This document shows positions 10,610 through 21,618 of a stretch of 64,000 nucleotides of DNA, piece by piece. The DNA is taken from NCBI GenBank assembly GCA_006386115.1, contig VFIW01000001.1, positions 1 to 64,000 of the forward strand, written 5' to 3'. The DNA comes from Globisporangium splendens. Its lineage: Eukaryota > Oomycota > Peronosporomycetes > Pythiales > Pythiaceae. Position 1 is the first letter of the stretch. Every line of letters starts with the position of its first letter. Under the pieces are notes generated by a model. That model worked only from the letters and a program-made list of their open reading frames with translations. It ran no database searches and was not told the origin of the DNA. The position numbers and the translations under genes were made by a program.

Positions 10610-13600
10610 CTAGGCAGCATTTTGGTACATGCCGCGAGCGACGCCCTGCTCCTCCGCTTGCTGCGACGCAAACTGATTGAAGATCTGCTCCAGTGTCGTC
10701 TGCGACACGCTGTACTCGCGAACGTGCATCGTCGTCTTCACACTCTCGACCAAAGCGAACACCTTGGACAACTTGAGCTGGTCGTTCGACCCACGAAGCT
10801 TGAGGCGACAGAAATCGTTCTGGCGCTCCATCACGACCACGCCGTCCGCACCAAACGATTTCTTCAAAAAGTCGTTCAACACATCGAAACGCGTCTCTTC
10901 CACGCACCACGAGCAGAACGCTTCCGCGCGCACAAACCCGTCGCGCTCCATTGCCGCAGCCAGGTTGTACCCCGTCGGGTGCGACGCCACCACACGCTCT
11001 GCCAACTTCGCGTTCCCGAATGAGCGGCACTTCTCCTTCAGGTCCGCAGGCGTCAAGTACGTGTCGCCACCACCGAAATGCTGGTCAACCATCTCATGCA
11101 ACTCCTCTGGCGTCAACGTCGCCAGCTTCACGTCAAGCACCAGACCGTCCCCGAATCGACTCTTCAAGTGCTGCACACTGCCCAAGCAACGCATACGACC
11201 GCCGACCATGATGCCGACGCGAGAGCACAGCGCTTCCGACTCTTCCATGCTGTGGGTCGTCAATACGATCGTCGAAGACTTGCTGCGCGTCGAAATGTCC
11301 GCGATCACATCCCACATGAATCGGCGCGACACAGGGTCCATACCCGTCGACGGTTCGTCCAAAAAGACGATCTGAGGGTTCCCGATCATCGCGATCGCCA
11401 CCGACAGCTTGCGCTTGTTACCGCCACTCAGACTGCCAGCCAGCTTGTGCTCGAACGAACTCAGGTTCATCTGCTCGATCTTGCCCGCCACCACGTTGTT
11501 CAACTCTGCAGACGGCACGCCCTTGATGCGCGCAAACAGCTCCAAGTGCTCGCGGACGGTCAGCAAGTCAAACAGAGCGTCGAACTGAGGGCAGTATCCG
11601 ATCTGGCGGCGCACTTCAATTTGCTGAGTCAGGATGTCGAAACCGCTGAGCGTCGCACTGCCGCTCGATGGCACGACGTCTCCCGTGAGCATCTTCATCG
11701 TCGTCGTCTTGCCCGCACCGTTGATGCCGAGGAACCCAAAGCACTCGCCGCGTTTCAGCCCAAACGACAGGTTGCGGACGGCAGCTTTCCCGCCCTTGTA
11801 CACCTTGCGCAGGTTGTGCAGCTTGATCATGTCGCCGTCTGCACCGCCAGAAGCCACTCGCTGCGCTTCTTTCTGGACGTCAATGTCATCCACGTGATTC
11901 TCGTTGTCCACGCTGTGGTCTCCTGCTGTCATGTTCTTGATTTGTGGGAACGTCAACGCGTAGTCGATGCCAACAGCCAGCGTCCCGAAGATGATAGTCA
12001 ACAACGCGAGGTAGATCAACTCGAAGCCCATGACGTCGGTGCTGAACGGATCGTTCTTCTTCCCTGTACTATTGAGAACCGCCTTCGCTTCAGCCAAAAC
12101 CAAATTCATCAGCCCGTTGCCAAGGTTGAAGAGCGGAGAGAAGCGCCAAAAGAACACGAGGACATCATTGACGGATTTCGTCGATTCTATCACATCCAGA
12201 ATGAACGAAATCACCATGAGTACAACGCCGATGATGAAATTGATCATGATCGTGTACGTTTGAGCCGACGCGTGCTCCTTGAACATGTACGACAAGCAGT
12301 ACGTGAACGGGCAAACCGCGAGACCAAAGAGAAGGAACAGGATGACCACAGCTGGGAAGGTCGACGACGTGCAAGAGTTGCAATCACTACTGCCCGTCAT
12401 CGCCGGGATGTCGAATAGCTTGATCAAGAGAATGGCGGACGCAAACGGCACGATATAAACCATCAGATCCCACAAGTAGTTCGAAAGCCAGAAAGCTGAG
12501 AGAGACACACCCGAAATCAGCTGTTGGTGCTTTGCATTGTGCTCAGGCTGTCGCTCTTTTGCCAAGAATGTCACGATGGATGCCGGGTAGAACGTGAATG
12601 CGATCACGATCAAAATACACGATGAAAATGCGATGATAGATCCCATGAGTGCTTTCGCCGATGCCGACAACGGTAACGGATGGTTGTTTACAATCAAGTT
12701 CACAGTTCCTGACGAAGCTTGATCGCTGGTGTTCGACGCAAAGAATCGGTAGATCGCCTGGTCGATGAGCGCTTTGAAGATCGGCGCACTGTGAGACGCA
12801 GTCGTGTTCACCATCAAGTTGTACCCAAGCAAATTCTGGTTGCTGTCCCCGTGGACCAAGTACGCACCATATTGTCCATCAGTAGCCGGCTGACCAATCC
12901 CGTATCCTCGCTCGTACACTTCCTGACCGAGACGAAGCTCATAGCCAGTGGCATCCGACCGGTTGATCGACGGATTCGTGTACTCCACTCCAAACACCGT
13001 TGGTGAATTCGAGTCAAATGCGGGCTGTGTGATCACATCACTAGCAATTTGCTGAGGTTGCGCGCCGGTGAAGAACGACGAACCCATGACACTGCTACAC
13101 CATTGGTTACCCGAGTCAGCTTGGCAGTAGAACGGAGTCGGACTCGTCTCTCCACCTGAGAAGTCATCGGTCGTCAGCGAGATCTTTGGATCATTCTTGG
13201 TGAATGAACTGCTTTTTTGCAGTTCTAATCCCAGGAAGAGAAGGAGGACAGGCAGCAACATGCTGTAGAACAGCATCTTCTTGTCACGTTTAGCAACACG
13301 GAAACGCTTCAAAAGCAGTGCTCGAAGGTGGACCATAAACATGCCAGTTGGTTGGGTGACTGCACCATCAGCCTCAAAGATCGGATTCGCAACGGCGCCG
13401 GCTCGCGCATTTTTTCCAAGCGTGTGCTGGTGATCTTCATCGTCCGCTTCAGCCACCTTGATGAACACCTCTTCCAACGTCGTCACTGACACTCCGTACG
13501 ACAAAAGTCCCAACGTCGACAGCTGGTTATCCATTTCGGCAAACATAGCAGCAAACCCAGATGAACTCGCCAATGGAAGCTGGAACGCGATCTCACTACC

Positions 13601-16519
13601 CACGTTGCTCAACACTTGGGCATTCGGAATATACGACTGAATGAAGCCGATCAAGTTGTTGTCGTTGCAGCCTGCTTCGTCCTTCACCAGCGTCAAGTTG
13701 TACCCAGCGCCATATCGGTTCTTCAAGAACAACGAAGAGCCACAGCAACGAACTTCTCCCTCAGCCATGATAGCAATGCGATCGCCCAAAATGTCAGCTT
13801 CGTCCATAAAGTGGGTCGTCAACACCATCACACGATCGTTACGGTTGTTCAGCAAGATCTCCCACGTACTACGACGACTGTACGGGTCCATACCAGACGT
13901 TGGCTCATCCAAGAACACCAGAGAACTGTCACCGAGCAGCGAAATCGCCACAGACAATTTGCGCTTCATACCTCCCGACAGCTCGCTGGACTTCACATGG
14001 CGCTTCTCCGTCAACCCGACCTCACGAATCTGGTTCTCCACGACTGCTTTCAACTCTTCGTTCACGTATCCCTTGATCTGACCGAAAATCAGCAAATGCT
14101 CCTCGACAGTCAGCTGACCAAATAGCACATCGTGCTGGAAGCAGATACCCAACGACTCACGAATCTCATCCATATCGTCGTTCAGCGACATCCCACGGAA
14201 GGTAGCATCTCCGCCAGATGGTGCAGTCATACCAGTCAGCATGGAGATCAACGTTGTCTTGCCAGCACCGTTGTGGCCGAGCAAACATGTGATCTGGTCC
14301 TTGTACATCACCAGGTTTAATCCCTTCACCGCAATCTTCTCGCCACCAGGGACTGGGAACACCTTGCGCAACCGCTGAACGGACAGAGCGCTTCCATTGC
14401 GTTCTTGCTCGCGAAGATCGTTGTTGACAGGCTCGAAGTTCGGATTTACGTCCAGCACAACGTCGTCGAGTAAAGTGTAATCTGTGCTTGGCTTTTGAGC
14501 CACGACACCTTTGCGCTTGCTCCTCCAGTACGAAGGCGAGACGGGGAAATACCACTTCAAGGTCGTGCCCCACTCTTTCGGGATCACTTTCTCAAAGTAC
14601 AAACCGATGAGCGTGTAGAGAACCGTGTCAAAAAGGAACGCTAGTAGCGTCGTGCTGAAGCGGTAGTTCTCATTCACGACGTTCATGTTCCCGAATGAGA
14701 CTCCTTGGCCAGTGGATTCCAAATTTGACATCACTGTGACGCCTAGCGAAAGCGCGACTGGCGAGAGCACTGACACCATGACTTTTGAGCTTTCTGCAGT
14801 ATCTTGCTTGATCGCAGCAGTGACAAAGTACATCAGGAAAAACAGGATCATGCCCACGAACGACCCGGTTCGAGCGTTGCTGAAAACAGTGCTCACCAGA
14901 AAACCGAACGCCAGCACGCTTGTCCCAAACAGGAAAAAGAACAGGAAGACCAGGACCACGGAACTGTTGCTGAACACCCCAACCAAACCGGCGAGTGCCT
15001 GCAAAATAGCGCCGACGAAGGTGATACCAATGTACGTGATGTACCACGAGATCAGGATCGCTTTCTCCTTGACGCCCAGAATCTTCATGAATTCACGCAT
15101 GCGCGATTCTTTTTCTTGAATAAACACCACCAGAACACGCGAAACCATGTACAAGTACGCCAAGATGAACACAAGAGCGAAGACGTCCTTCACTTGGTCG
15201 TAGAACGGTGAGCTCGTAAACTTGTCGATGGGGAATGGAGCTACAGACGCGCCGAGATATGGCTGAGGGGCTTGACGAAGAGGCTTTAACAGTGCTTCCC
15301 TGGACGATGTAGACATCGCAGCAAACACTGTTGAAAAATCCGTGGTTTCCGGTAAAAACGGGCTCAATGCGGTCTTGATCAGTGCGTCGTTGCTCAACGT
15401 GGAGATGAGTCGATCATCAAGAGCACTACTAGCCTTGGCAGTCGCTTGAGGGCGTTGGCATTCTCCAGTCGTCGTCTTGGTGTTGGCGTCCCATTTGGGC
15501 ATGCAGGTCACGAAACGCGTCACAAGTGTCTGGAGGGTCATAAACCCAGTCACGGCGTAGCGAGTGTATTTCTCATCATCGATTTTACGCTGGAAAACGG
15601 CAATGTTGTCTTCAGACGTCGACGGAATAAATCCCATGTCTCCTTCTGTGGTGTAGGTCGAGTTCAGCCGAAGCGTGTATTCAATCGAACTGAACGTACC
15701 AATCGCGTCATCTGAAGGGAAAGTGTCAAACACGATGCCACCATAGATGCGAGGCTTGTCCAGGGCCGTGCCATACTCTTTACTCTTGACGTACTTCTCA
15801 AAAGCGTCGTCTGTTTCAAAAAACTCAACACTGTCTTCAAATGACGGCACTTGAGGCGACGACGTTCCATTTGCCAGTGCCACGCGAGGGTACCATAGCT
15901 CCATTGTCTTCATGAAATACTGGCGCGTGAATGCGTTGTCTGGGGCGATTCCAATCTTGTACGGCGCGATCTTGCCGGCGCACGCCTCAGGAACGCGGTT
16001 CGGCGACGACGTGTCGGTCGACACAGCGCCATATAACCCAACACCCTGGGTGCACGTCTCGAGGGCCGCAGTCGAGAGTTCCTCTAGCTTCAGTCCGTCG
16101 GCGATTGATTGCCGGCCGAGCATGAGGATCAGACCCGTGATAGAGCTCTCCTGCATGTCAAACTTTGGCAATGGTGTGGGCAACCACGGAATCGACGAGC
16201 CGTCCGGTTGGAACAGGTTATAGGCTGTCCCGTGAGACTTGTGACCCGGCGTCTTCGTAGCGTCACTCCAGCCTGTGGGCACGTCCACATCTGTCGTGAA
16301 GCTCTTAATCATCCCGAGCAGCAGGATGAAGATCATCGGCAGAGCGATTTCGAGGGTCGTGCCAACCAGATTACGGCGCTTGAGCAGCAGATTCTTCCGC
16401 ATGAGCGCCTTGATGTAGTTCCACGTCGTGCGGCGGTTGGACAGCGACGTCTTTGGGTGCACGAACTGTGTCGTCGACGACGCGGCAGATGTCGACGTGG
16501 GAACCCCGTCTTCCATCAT
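10610..16519 (-). CDS. ABCA-subfamily full-size ABC transporter
   Basis: A single uninterrupted frame of 1,969 aa, starting with two Met codons at 16519. A full ABCA transporter moves lipid-like or other substrates across a membrane using ATP; the substrate here cannot be told. The order is typical: a short cytoplasmic N-terminus, TM1 (TLEIALPMIFILLLGMI, about residue 55), a large extracytoplasmic domain, a TM block (about 440-640), NBD1 with Walker A GHNGAGKTTL (about 750), signature LSGGMKRKLS and Walker B LVFLDEPTSGMD. The second half repeats this: TM1', large loop, TM block (about 1290-1500), NBD2 with GINGAGKTTT (about 1600), LSGGNKRKLS and IVFLDEPSTGMD. All catalytic motifs are intact in both NBDs. 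The length fits the family. No introns are visible. The gene lies alone, with its promoter to the right in a pyrimidine-rich region. Confidence 0.95.
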   Translation of the reverse strand: MMEDGVPTSTSAASSTTQFVHPKTSLSNRRTTWNYIKALMRKNLLLKRRNLVGTTLEIALPMIFILLLGMIKSFTTDVDVPTGWSDATKTPGHKSHGTAYNLFQPDGSSIPWLPTPLPKFDMQESSITGLILMLGRQSIADGLKLEELSTAALETCTQGVGLYGAVSTDTSSPNRVPEACAGKIAPYKIGIAPDNAFTRQYFMKTMELWYPRVALANGTSSPQVPSFEDSVEFFETDDAFEKYVKSKEYGTALDKPRIYGGIVFDTFPSDDAIGTFSSIEYTLRLNSTYTTEGDMGFIPSTSEDNIAVFQRKIDDEKYTRYAVTGFMTLQTLVTRFVTCMPKWDANTKTTTGECQRPQATAKASSALDDRLISTLSNDALIKTALSPFLPETTDFSTVFAAMSTSSREALLKPLRQAPQPYLGASVAPFPIDKFTSSPFYDQVKDVFALVFILAYLYMVSRVLVVFIQEKESRMREFMKILGVKEKAILISWYITYIGITFVGAILQALAGLVGVFSNSSVVLVFLFFFLFGTSVLAFGFLVSTVFSNARTGSFVGMILFFLMYFVTAAIKQDTAESSKVMVSVLSPVALSLGVTVMSNLESTGQGVSFGNMNVVNENYRFSTTLLAFLFDTVLYTLIGLYFEKVIPKEWGTTLKWYFPVSPSYWRSKRKGVVAQKPSTDYTLLDDVVLDVNPNFEPVNNDLREQERNGSALSVQRLRKVFPVPGGEKIAVKGLNLVMYKDQITCLLGHNGAGKTTLISMLTGMTAPSGGDATFRGMSLNDDMDEIRESLGICFQHDVLFGQLTVEEHLLIFGQIKGYVNEELKAVVENQIREVGLTEKRHVKSSELSGGMKRKLSVAISLLGDSSLVFLDEPTSGMDPYSRRSTWEILLNNRNDRVMVLTTHFMDEADILGDRIAIMAEGEVRCCGSSLFLKNRYGAGYNLTLVKDEAGCNDNNLIGFIQSYIPNAQVLSNVGSEIAFQLPLASSSGFAAMFAEMDNQLSTLGLLSYGVSVTTLEEVFIKVAEADDEDHQHTLGKNARAGAVANPIFEADGAVTQPTGMFMVHLRALLLKRFRVAKRDKKMLFYSMLLPVLLLFLGLELQKSSSFTKNDPKISLTTDDFSGGETSPTPFYCQADSGNQWCSSVMGSSFFTGAQPQQIASDVITQPAFDSNSPTVFGVEYTNPSINRSDATGYELRLGQEVYERGYGIGQPATDGQYGAYLVHGDSNQNLLGYNLMVNTTASHSAPIFKALIDQAIYRFFASNTSDQASSGTVNLIVNNHPLPLSASAKALMGSIIAFSSCILIVIAFTFYPASIVTFLAKERQPEHNAKHQQLISGVSLSAFWLSNYLWDLMVYIVPFASAILLIKLFDIPAMTGSSDCNSCTSSTFPAVVILFLLFGLAVCPFTYCLSYMFKEHASAQTYTIMINFIIGVVLMVISFILDVIESTKSVNDVLVFFWRFSPLFNLGNGLMNLVLAEAKAVLNSTGKKNDPFSTDVMGFELIYLALLTIIFGTLAVGIDYALTFPQIKNMTAGDHSVDNENHVDDIDVQKEAQRVASGGADGDMIKLHNLRKVYKGGKAAVRNLSFGLKRGECFGFLGINGAGKTTTMKMLTGDVVPSSGSATLSGFDILTQQIEVRRQIGYCPQFDALFDLLTVREHLELFARIKGVPSAELNNVVAGKIEQMNLSSFEHKLAGSLSGGNKRKLSVAIAMIGNPQIVFLDEPSTGMDPVSRRFMWDVIADISTRSKSSTIVLTTHSMEESEALCSRVGIMVGGRMRCLGSVQHLKSRFGDGLVLDVKLATLTPEELHEMVDQHFGGGDTYLTPADLKEKCRSFGNAKLAERVVASHPTGYNLAAAMERDGFVRAEAFCSWCVEETRFDVLNDFLKKSFGADGVVVMERQNDFCRLKLRGSNDQLKLSKVFALVESVKTTMHVREYSVSQTTLEQIFNQFASQQAEEQGVARGMYQNAA

Positions 16520-17817
16520 CCTTTAGCGACAACGGGTCGAATAACGAAAGGTTAGCTGTTGCGGTCGAGTTCTCTCTCTCTCTCTTTCTCTCTGGGGATA
16601 TATGTGTCTTCACAAGACCTTCGTGGGAGTGCCGAAAGTTTGTCTTTTTTGTCAAGCAGTTTGGTGGAGCTGGAGGTGGCGTCGTGTGTGGGACGGCACC
16701 AATTGAGTTATGGAAGAAGGCGCCCATGCCGCCGCCGCGTGGACTCTTAAGCGCGCGAGGACGCATCCGCCTTCAGCAGTCCGCACTGTGCCATTGCCTC
16801 CTTCTCTGCATCTTGCTGCGCATTCTTGCAGCTTTGGTAGGAAGGGAAACCGGATTATGGCACATAGGAACCCAATGATGCAATATGATTGGTTGAAAAT
16901 AGAATGAAGAAGTTGCTGATTGGATGATGGTGTTGGGTCGCTGTCCTGGAGCAATCATGCTCGTCAAACCACATGGCGTAAAGCCAGGACAAAGACCCTT
17001 TGGTACTATAACTGTGATAATGCATATAGTTGTCTAATATAATTACATATTCATCAACTCTACATACAGTGATTTTATAGTTTGGTTCTATAACCTGATT
17101 ACCTTGTACATATTGGTTTTTGAAGCGGTCCTTTATGCGACAGGGCCATGTGTCAGTCTGCGAATGTTGAGGCTGCGTCAATGATGAGTCGCAACCTGCG
17201 CTTGGCATTTGAGTGAAATCGGACTCGGATTAGTCGTTTGGGATATGACACAAACGCCGTTTTACAACGAATCATATCCAGCTGCGTGTACAGTAGATGG
17301 CACTGCACCGTTCATTCGTTGGCGATTTCTCAAATAGATTTCTCATGAAGCAGTGAACAGAGCTCCACCGTTGTCGATCAAATCGTCTGGTCGGCCGTGA
17401 AGGAAAGCCAAGTGGATGCTACTGAGAAAGGGCAACGACATCGTTTTTCCTAAAGTAATGGCACTGGTGGTAGGTAATCGAGTTCTAAAGCTCCACAGGC
17501 GCAGCGATTCATTTAAACCATAGGTCGCACGAAGAGCAAAGAAAACTTGGTCAGCTCGACGATCGTTTGCAGGCGTTGGCTATTGCGCTATTGATAACGA
17601 TGGGGGCATGGTGATGCCGTCATATCATAGGGATGCTTTCTAGCAAAAACTGATTCCTCAGTATCCAGATGCAGTGAGCCGCGTGGGATTGACCAGTTTA
17701 CTGTAACTTGGTCTCCCTCTGAAGGAGATTCGCCAACGATACTCTGGCTTAACATGTAGCACTTGCGAGAAGCTCCCTACTCAATACACGCAGTGAGGTA
17801 GTCCATTTGACTTATTT
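16520..17817. other. Intergenic region upstream of the ABC transporter
   Basis: It contains a CT-rich tract immediately upstream of the transporter start (16570-16593), which is in the right place for a promoter element, though nothing specific can be assigned. The remainder has no convincing gene and is AT-richer around 17000-17100. Confidence 0.45.
16570..16593. repeat. CT microsatellite upstream of the ABC transporter
   Basis: An imperfect (CT)n run about 50 bases upstream of the transporter start codon; on the transcribed strand it is a purine tract. Confidence 0.75.
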
Positions 17818-18195
17818 CTAGGTTACAGAGTCCTTGCATCTCGTAATCACTGAAATCAGCGAGATGTCCCGTAGGCTTGAGACCGTTCCAAGTATGTCGT
17901 TGCTCAACAGCTCGGATAAACGTTGAAATCGCTCAAGGTCGGTTCGTGTCGATTCCGCTGTCAAGACTGCAGTGCTTTTCGCCTCCATGGCTACGTTTGC
18001 CAAGTAGTCGGCCATTTCGTTGGTGCTGCGTTTGTTGTGGTTCCACGTCGTTCATGTGAAGGCTCTGGCCAGTCGGGATACCACGTTTGAGATTCGCCTG
18101 AGATCCTCCGAGACGTCAGCATCGGTATTGCTAGCGCAATCTCTAATTAGGACGGCAATGATGTCCTGCTGGTGTGACACCACATTGCCCTCTCG
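17818..18195 (-). pseudogene. Remnant of a LINE RNase H C-terminus
   Basis: Read on the minus strand, WNHNKRSTNEMADYLANVAM matches the end of the RNase H domain of the complete LINE (THHYRSYNKMADKAANIAM): the spacing, the Asp of the MAD motif and the LAN-VAM helix agree. A further 45 residues follow to a stop at 17818. Upstream in the same frame a TGA (about 18055) interrupts a leftward extension with SEDLRRISNVVSRLARAF. There is no reverse transcriptase next to it, so this is an isolated fragment, probably of a different LINE lineage. It could instead be a decayed host RNase H-like gene. Confidence 0.5.
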
Positions 18196-18509
18196 ACAGG
18201 GCATTCCTCAAGTCTCTATAAACTAATCATTACAATGTTTCTTGTTGCTCTGGAGAGTTTGTGCTCTGGGTCCTCATAAACTACCATATCCTGTCCTATT
18301 TCGTCAGAGTTCGCCATTATTGTCTCGTCCTACTTTGAAAAAACGTTCCCTATTTTAAAGTGGGCTACATTGTTTTAGGAGACCAGTTGCCACAGGACAC
18401 TATTTCCAGGGCCAGCGGGAGGACGAAAAAAGCAGAGCCCTTCCAGACCTAAAACGAATTAGCATTCGCCTAGGACACTCCTCTGCAACCTGCGCTCCTA
18501 CCGATTGCC

Positions 18510-21134
18510 ATGGAGAAACGACGCAAGCGCGTGCACCCATGGCGCGACGAGTACACGCGCGAGTTCGGCGTGCGTGTCGTGGAGCGCGACGATAACTCGG
18601 GGGACGTGCTGCTCGTCGAGTGCCGCTTCTGCGCGGTCTTCGGGCGTGAGAAGCGCGCGGCCGCTGCTGTCGATGGCGCGCCGACGAACCAAAGTAACAA
18701 CAGCGCGCTGCCTACTGCCACTGTGGTTGCCGATGCGACTTCGTCTCGCAAGCGCCCGCGCGCGCGCTCGAGAAGCGTCGCGACGTGGAAGAAATCGTTC
18801 CGCTCCGACAACATGCGCTCGCACCACATGGAGCAGCATCCGCAGAAATGGGCCGCGTACCGGCGCCTGCTGACATTGGTCAAGAAGGAACAGGTGCGGC
18901 AGCTTGCGGGTCGTAAGGATAGCGGTGAGGCAGCTCCAGATGATGGCGCCACCGCCGTGGAGGATCAGCTGGAAGCGTTCTTTACACCAGACGAGTGTGA
19001 AGTGCGTGAGACTACTACCAATCGCACAGTAGTAGCAGCAGCACCGCGACGTGCTGAGCAGAAAACCAGACGCGTTGAAGAAGGGACTTGTGCTTGTGGG
19101 AGAATGGACTCGGCGTTGGTGTTGACGGAGATCTCTGATCCAGCGATCGTGGACAAGGTGGTGACTCGTTTAACTGAAGACAGCAGCAGCAAGGATGACG
19201 TGGCCGCAGCATTATCGTCTTCTCTGTTAGTGCCAGCGTTTGATGGAAACCCGAGTTCATCAGCGCCAAGCCAAGACATTGTCAAGTACAAAATCGCGCT
19301 TCCAAGCGAAAGAGCGTTTTCCTTTTGTCGCCAGGTCCTGGCTCTCGACGACGCGACTACGTTCAAGCAACTCGCCAGCATTTTGAACATCGCGCGAGGG
19401 CATTGTATCCATTTCGGGACCAAGAACAGTGCCGATGTGACGACTTCGAACGCTGAAACTCGTGAGTATGGACGACTCATTGTCGCGATGGACCTGCAGA
19501 TGCTCGCCAGCATCATGCGCGCATCGTGGACGTACTCGCTGGTGCTTCGGAATATTCGAGTTTCTGGTACACCAGGCGAGGCTTCTGTGCTGGAGGTTCG
19601 CCTTCGAGTCATCAGTTCGCGCTCCAATGCGGACATGAACGAGTTCCATGTGCTCGCTGTGCCGCTTCAGCGTCAGTTCGAGGCAGCAGTGGATCCACGT
19701 CCGCAGGCGTGTGCGGCGTTCGTTCGCGACACGTTGTCAGTTTTGGATCCCCAGTGGCGACGCAAGGTGCTCGGTGGCTGGGTCGGTGGATGTCTGGCGA
19801 ACTTCGAGAGCGCGTCGACGGTGGTCGATCGCATTGTCAACGAAGTGGCAACCACCGCGCCATTCTACGAGATCTGGTATGGCGCGCTCTTCGTAGGGCG
19901 TGCAGTGCAGCAAGCATTGCAGGAACTGATCGATGGTGACGGTGATGATGACGAGGCAATTGGGTTCGCTACCACGATGGAGAGAGCGCTCGCGTACCTC
20001 CGAACGCAGGACAGCTGGATCCAATCGCATGGATCCGAATTTCCTGGTCCTACCAACAGTGCTCTGTGGACTGGTGACGCCTGCAAAGCAGACGCGTCGC
20101 CATGGCAGCTTCTTGAAACATTGCAGTGGTTTGTCGCTCGACGCGAAGCGATTGGGCAGCTCTACATGGAGACAAATCCACCTCCACGAGTGCGCTTGAC
20201 GTTTGAATGGTGGCTCGTGTGTCTTGCGCTCACGGACCTTCTCTCTGGGTATGCGTCCACGGCAAATGCCCTCTGGAAAGAAAAAGTCACGCAGCCTGGT
20301 TCCGCGACGATCGGCCGAAAACTTCTTGCCGAATTTGTCCACAGCCAAATCGAGAAACTCGGTCTGGTGGCGTCAAAAGAGCCCCAGCCGAACGAAAATC
20401 CCGAAGACTCCAGTGTCTCGCACGAGACGACACAAGAAGACGAAGATTCCGATGTGCAACGCGGCCACCTGCGCTGGCCAATCGCCAAGATCGTCGCCTT
20501 CTTCCGTTCGTTGAACCTCTCGACACGCCGGCTGTACACGCAGCTGAGTGTCAACGAGCAGCATTCAGTGCAACGCCAAATCGGTCGCTTCGTGGTGCAT
20601 GCATTGGGGTCCATGAGCCAGTCCAGCGAACGATCTACCCGTCCGTCACACCAGGAGAAGGTTGACGAAGGAGCCGTACTGCTGCCGGTGCGGCCACTCG
20701 ATTTTGTCGCCATTGAACGCGACGCCGTCGTCGACTTCATTGAGCACCACAGCGCAAGATTGGAAGTGTCCTACGGCATGGCATCCATCGACGCGATCAC
20801 CAACGAGATCAAGGAATTACGTGACGTCGTGGCGGCAGATGCAAACCTGAAGGCTGCTCTCCTTGCTGCCACTGCGTCGTCTTCGTCGCTCCACGATGCG
20901 TGGAAACCCGTGCACCCGCGATTCCAGCGTGTGCGCACGCTCGCTGCTGGTTTTGCGACGACGATCCCGACTGCTCTCACCAGCAGCAAAGACCTCAGCA
21001 AGAACGATCTCGACCCACAATGGCCTCGTGCGAGTGGATCGAATCACCAGCTTCTACCACTGCTATCCACGGAGGCACGGCTCCACGCACGCCAACTGGC
21101 AGAGATGGAGCGCGGCTACAAAACATATCAGTGA
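18510..21134 (+). CDS. 874-aa protein with BED-like zinc-binding N-terminus, function unknown
   Basis: A single open frame from an ATG at 18510. Near the N-terminus, CRFC (C38, C41) is followed after a basic, low-complexity insert by MRSHHMEQHPQKW (H105, H106, H110). This Cys-Cys...His-His spacing, with the aromatic residue and Lys-Trp after it, looks like a BED-type zinc finger with a long insert; DNA binding is an inference. The remaining ~750 residues are mostly helical-looking with no motif I recognise: no DDE transposase signature, kinase motif or clear membrane segment. A Glu/Asp/Ser-rich linker lies around 625-650. Codon use and GC match the other host genes. It may belong to a family derived from hAT-type transposases, whose N-terminal BED fingers are similar, but the catalytic part is not recognisable. 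Confidence 0.75.
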   Translation: MEKRRKRVHPWRDEYTREFGVRVVERDDNSGDVLLVECRFCAVFGREKRAAAAVDGAPTNQSNNSALPTATVVADATSSRKRPRARSRSVATWKKSFRSDNMRSHHMEQHPQKWAAYRRLLTLVKKEQVRQLAGRKDSGEAAPDDGATAVEDQLEAFFTPDECEVRETTTNRTVVAAAPRRAEQKTRRVEEGTCACGRMDSALVLTEISDPAIVDKVVTRLTEDSSSKDDVAAALSSSLLVPAFDGNPSSSAPSQDIVKYKIALPSERAFSFCRQVLALDDATTFKQLASILNIARGHCIHFGTKNSADVTTSNAETREYGRLIVAMDLQMLASIMRASWTYSLVLRNIRVSGTPGEASVLEVRLRVISSRSNADMNEFHVLAVPLQRQFEAAVDPRPQACAAFVRDTLSVLDPQWRRKVLGGWVGGCLANFESASTVVDRIVNEVATTAPFYEIWYGALFVGRAVQQALQELIDGDGDDDEAIGFATTMERALAYLRTQDSWIQSHGSEFPGPTNSALWTGDACKADASPWQLLETLQWFVARREAIGQLYMETNPPPRVRLTFEWWLVCLALTDLLSGYASTANALWKEKVTQPGSATIGRKLLAEFVHSQIEKLGLVASKEPQPNENPEDSSVSHETTQEDEDSDVQRGHLRWPIAKIVAFFRSLNLSTRRLYTQLSVNEQHSVQRQIGRFVVHALGSMSQSSERSTRPSHQEKVDEGAVLLPVRPLDFVAIERDAVVDFIEHHSARLEVSYGMASIDAITNEIKELRDVVAADANLKAALLAATASSSSLHDAWKPVHPRFQRVRTLAAGFATTIPTALTSSKDLSKNDLDPQWPRASGSNHQLLPLLSTEARLHARQLAEMERGYKTYQ

Positions 21135-21618
21135 AGCTCCTCAGGTCACCCATTCATTGAGGTGAGGTTGCAGTAGACAGTCGGGAGGAGCTACTGCTGC
21201 TCATGCTAGTTGCTGGTGAGATAGTGGCGAGTCTAAACAGTTAAAGCTCTATTGACGAGCACGCTGCTTAACTCGTTTATCAATTGCACGTCTGCGTATT
21301 GGTGTTGTATCCTGAGTTGTCGACGTTCGGGCTTGAAGTATATTTTTCTTCTCTCAGCGCAATACCATGCGAGGCGGTGTGAGTCGCAATGCGAGTCAAA
21401 TGATCGATTCTTAGCAAGTCAAACATGCCATTCACTTCATTAGGTTACATACATGGAGATCAACGACGTCGCTGAGAAGATCTGGCAGCGTGATTGCTCT
21501 CTTCTTCGTACACCGCAACCAACTCGACAAACTCGCGCCATTCCTCTAAAATAAACGCAACACGCATAGTGAGAAGCACCACCAGAGACATACCACGCAA
21601 CTGATTGTGCAGTTTTGT
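21135..21618. other. Short intergenic region with a possible last exon of the coiled-coil gene
   Basis: On the minus strand, a GTAAAC donor directly follows the last codons of the 21619 reading frame. After a tttattttag acceptor (about 21551), the stretch EEWREFVELVAVYEEESNH runs to a TGA near 21465. This looks coding, but the phase does not join cleanly to the upstream exon, so it is recorded only as a candidate. Confidence 0.3.

Noticed and set aside
11078..12418. 446-codon plus-strand frame
   Set aside because: It is entirely antisense to the ABC transporter, whose motifs are unambiguous; its Arg/His-rich composition is typical of a shadow frame.
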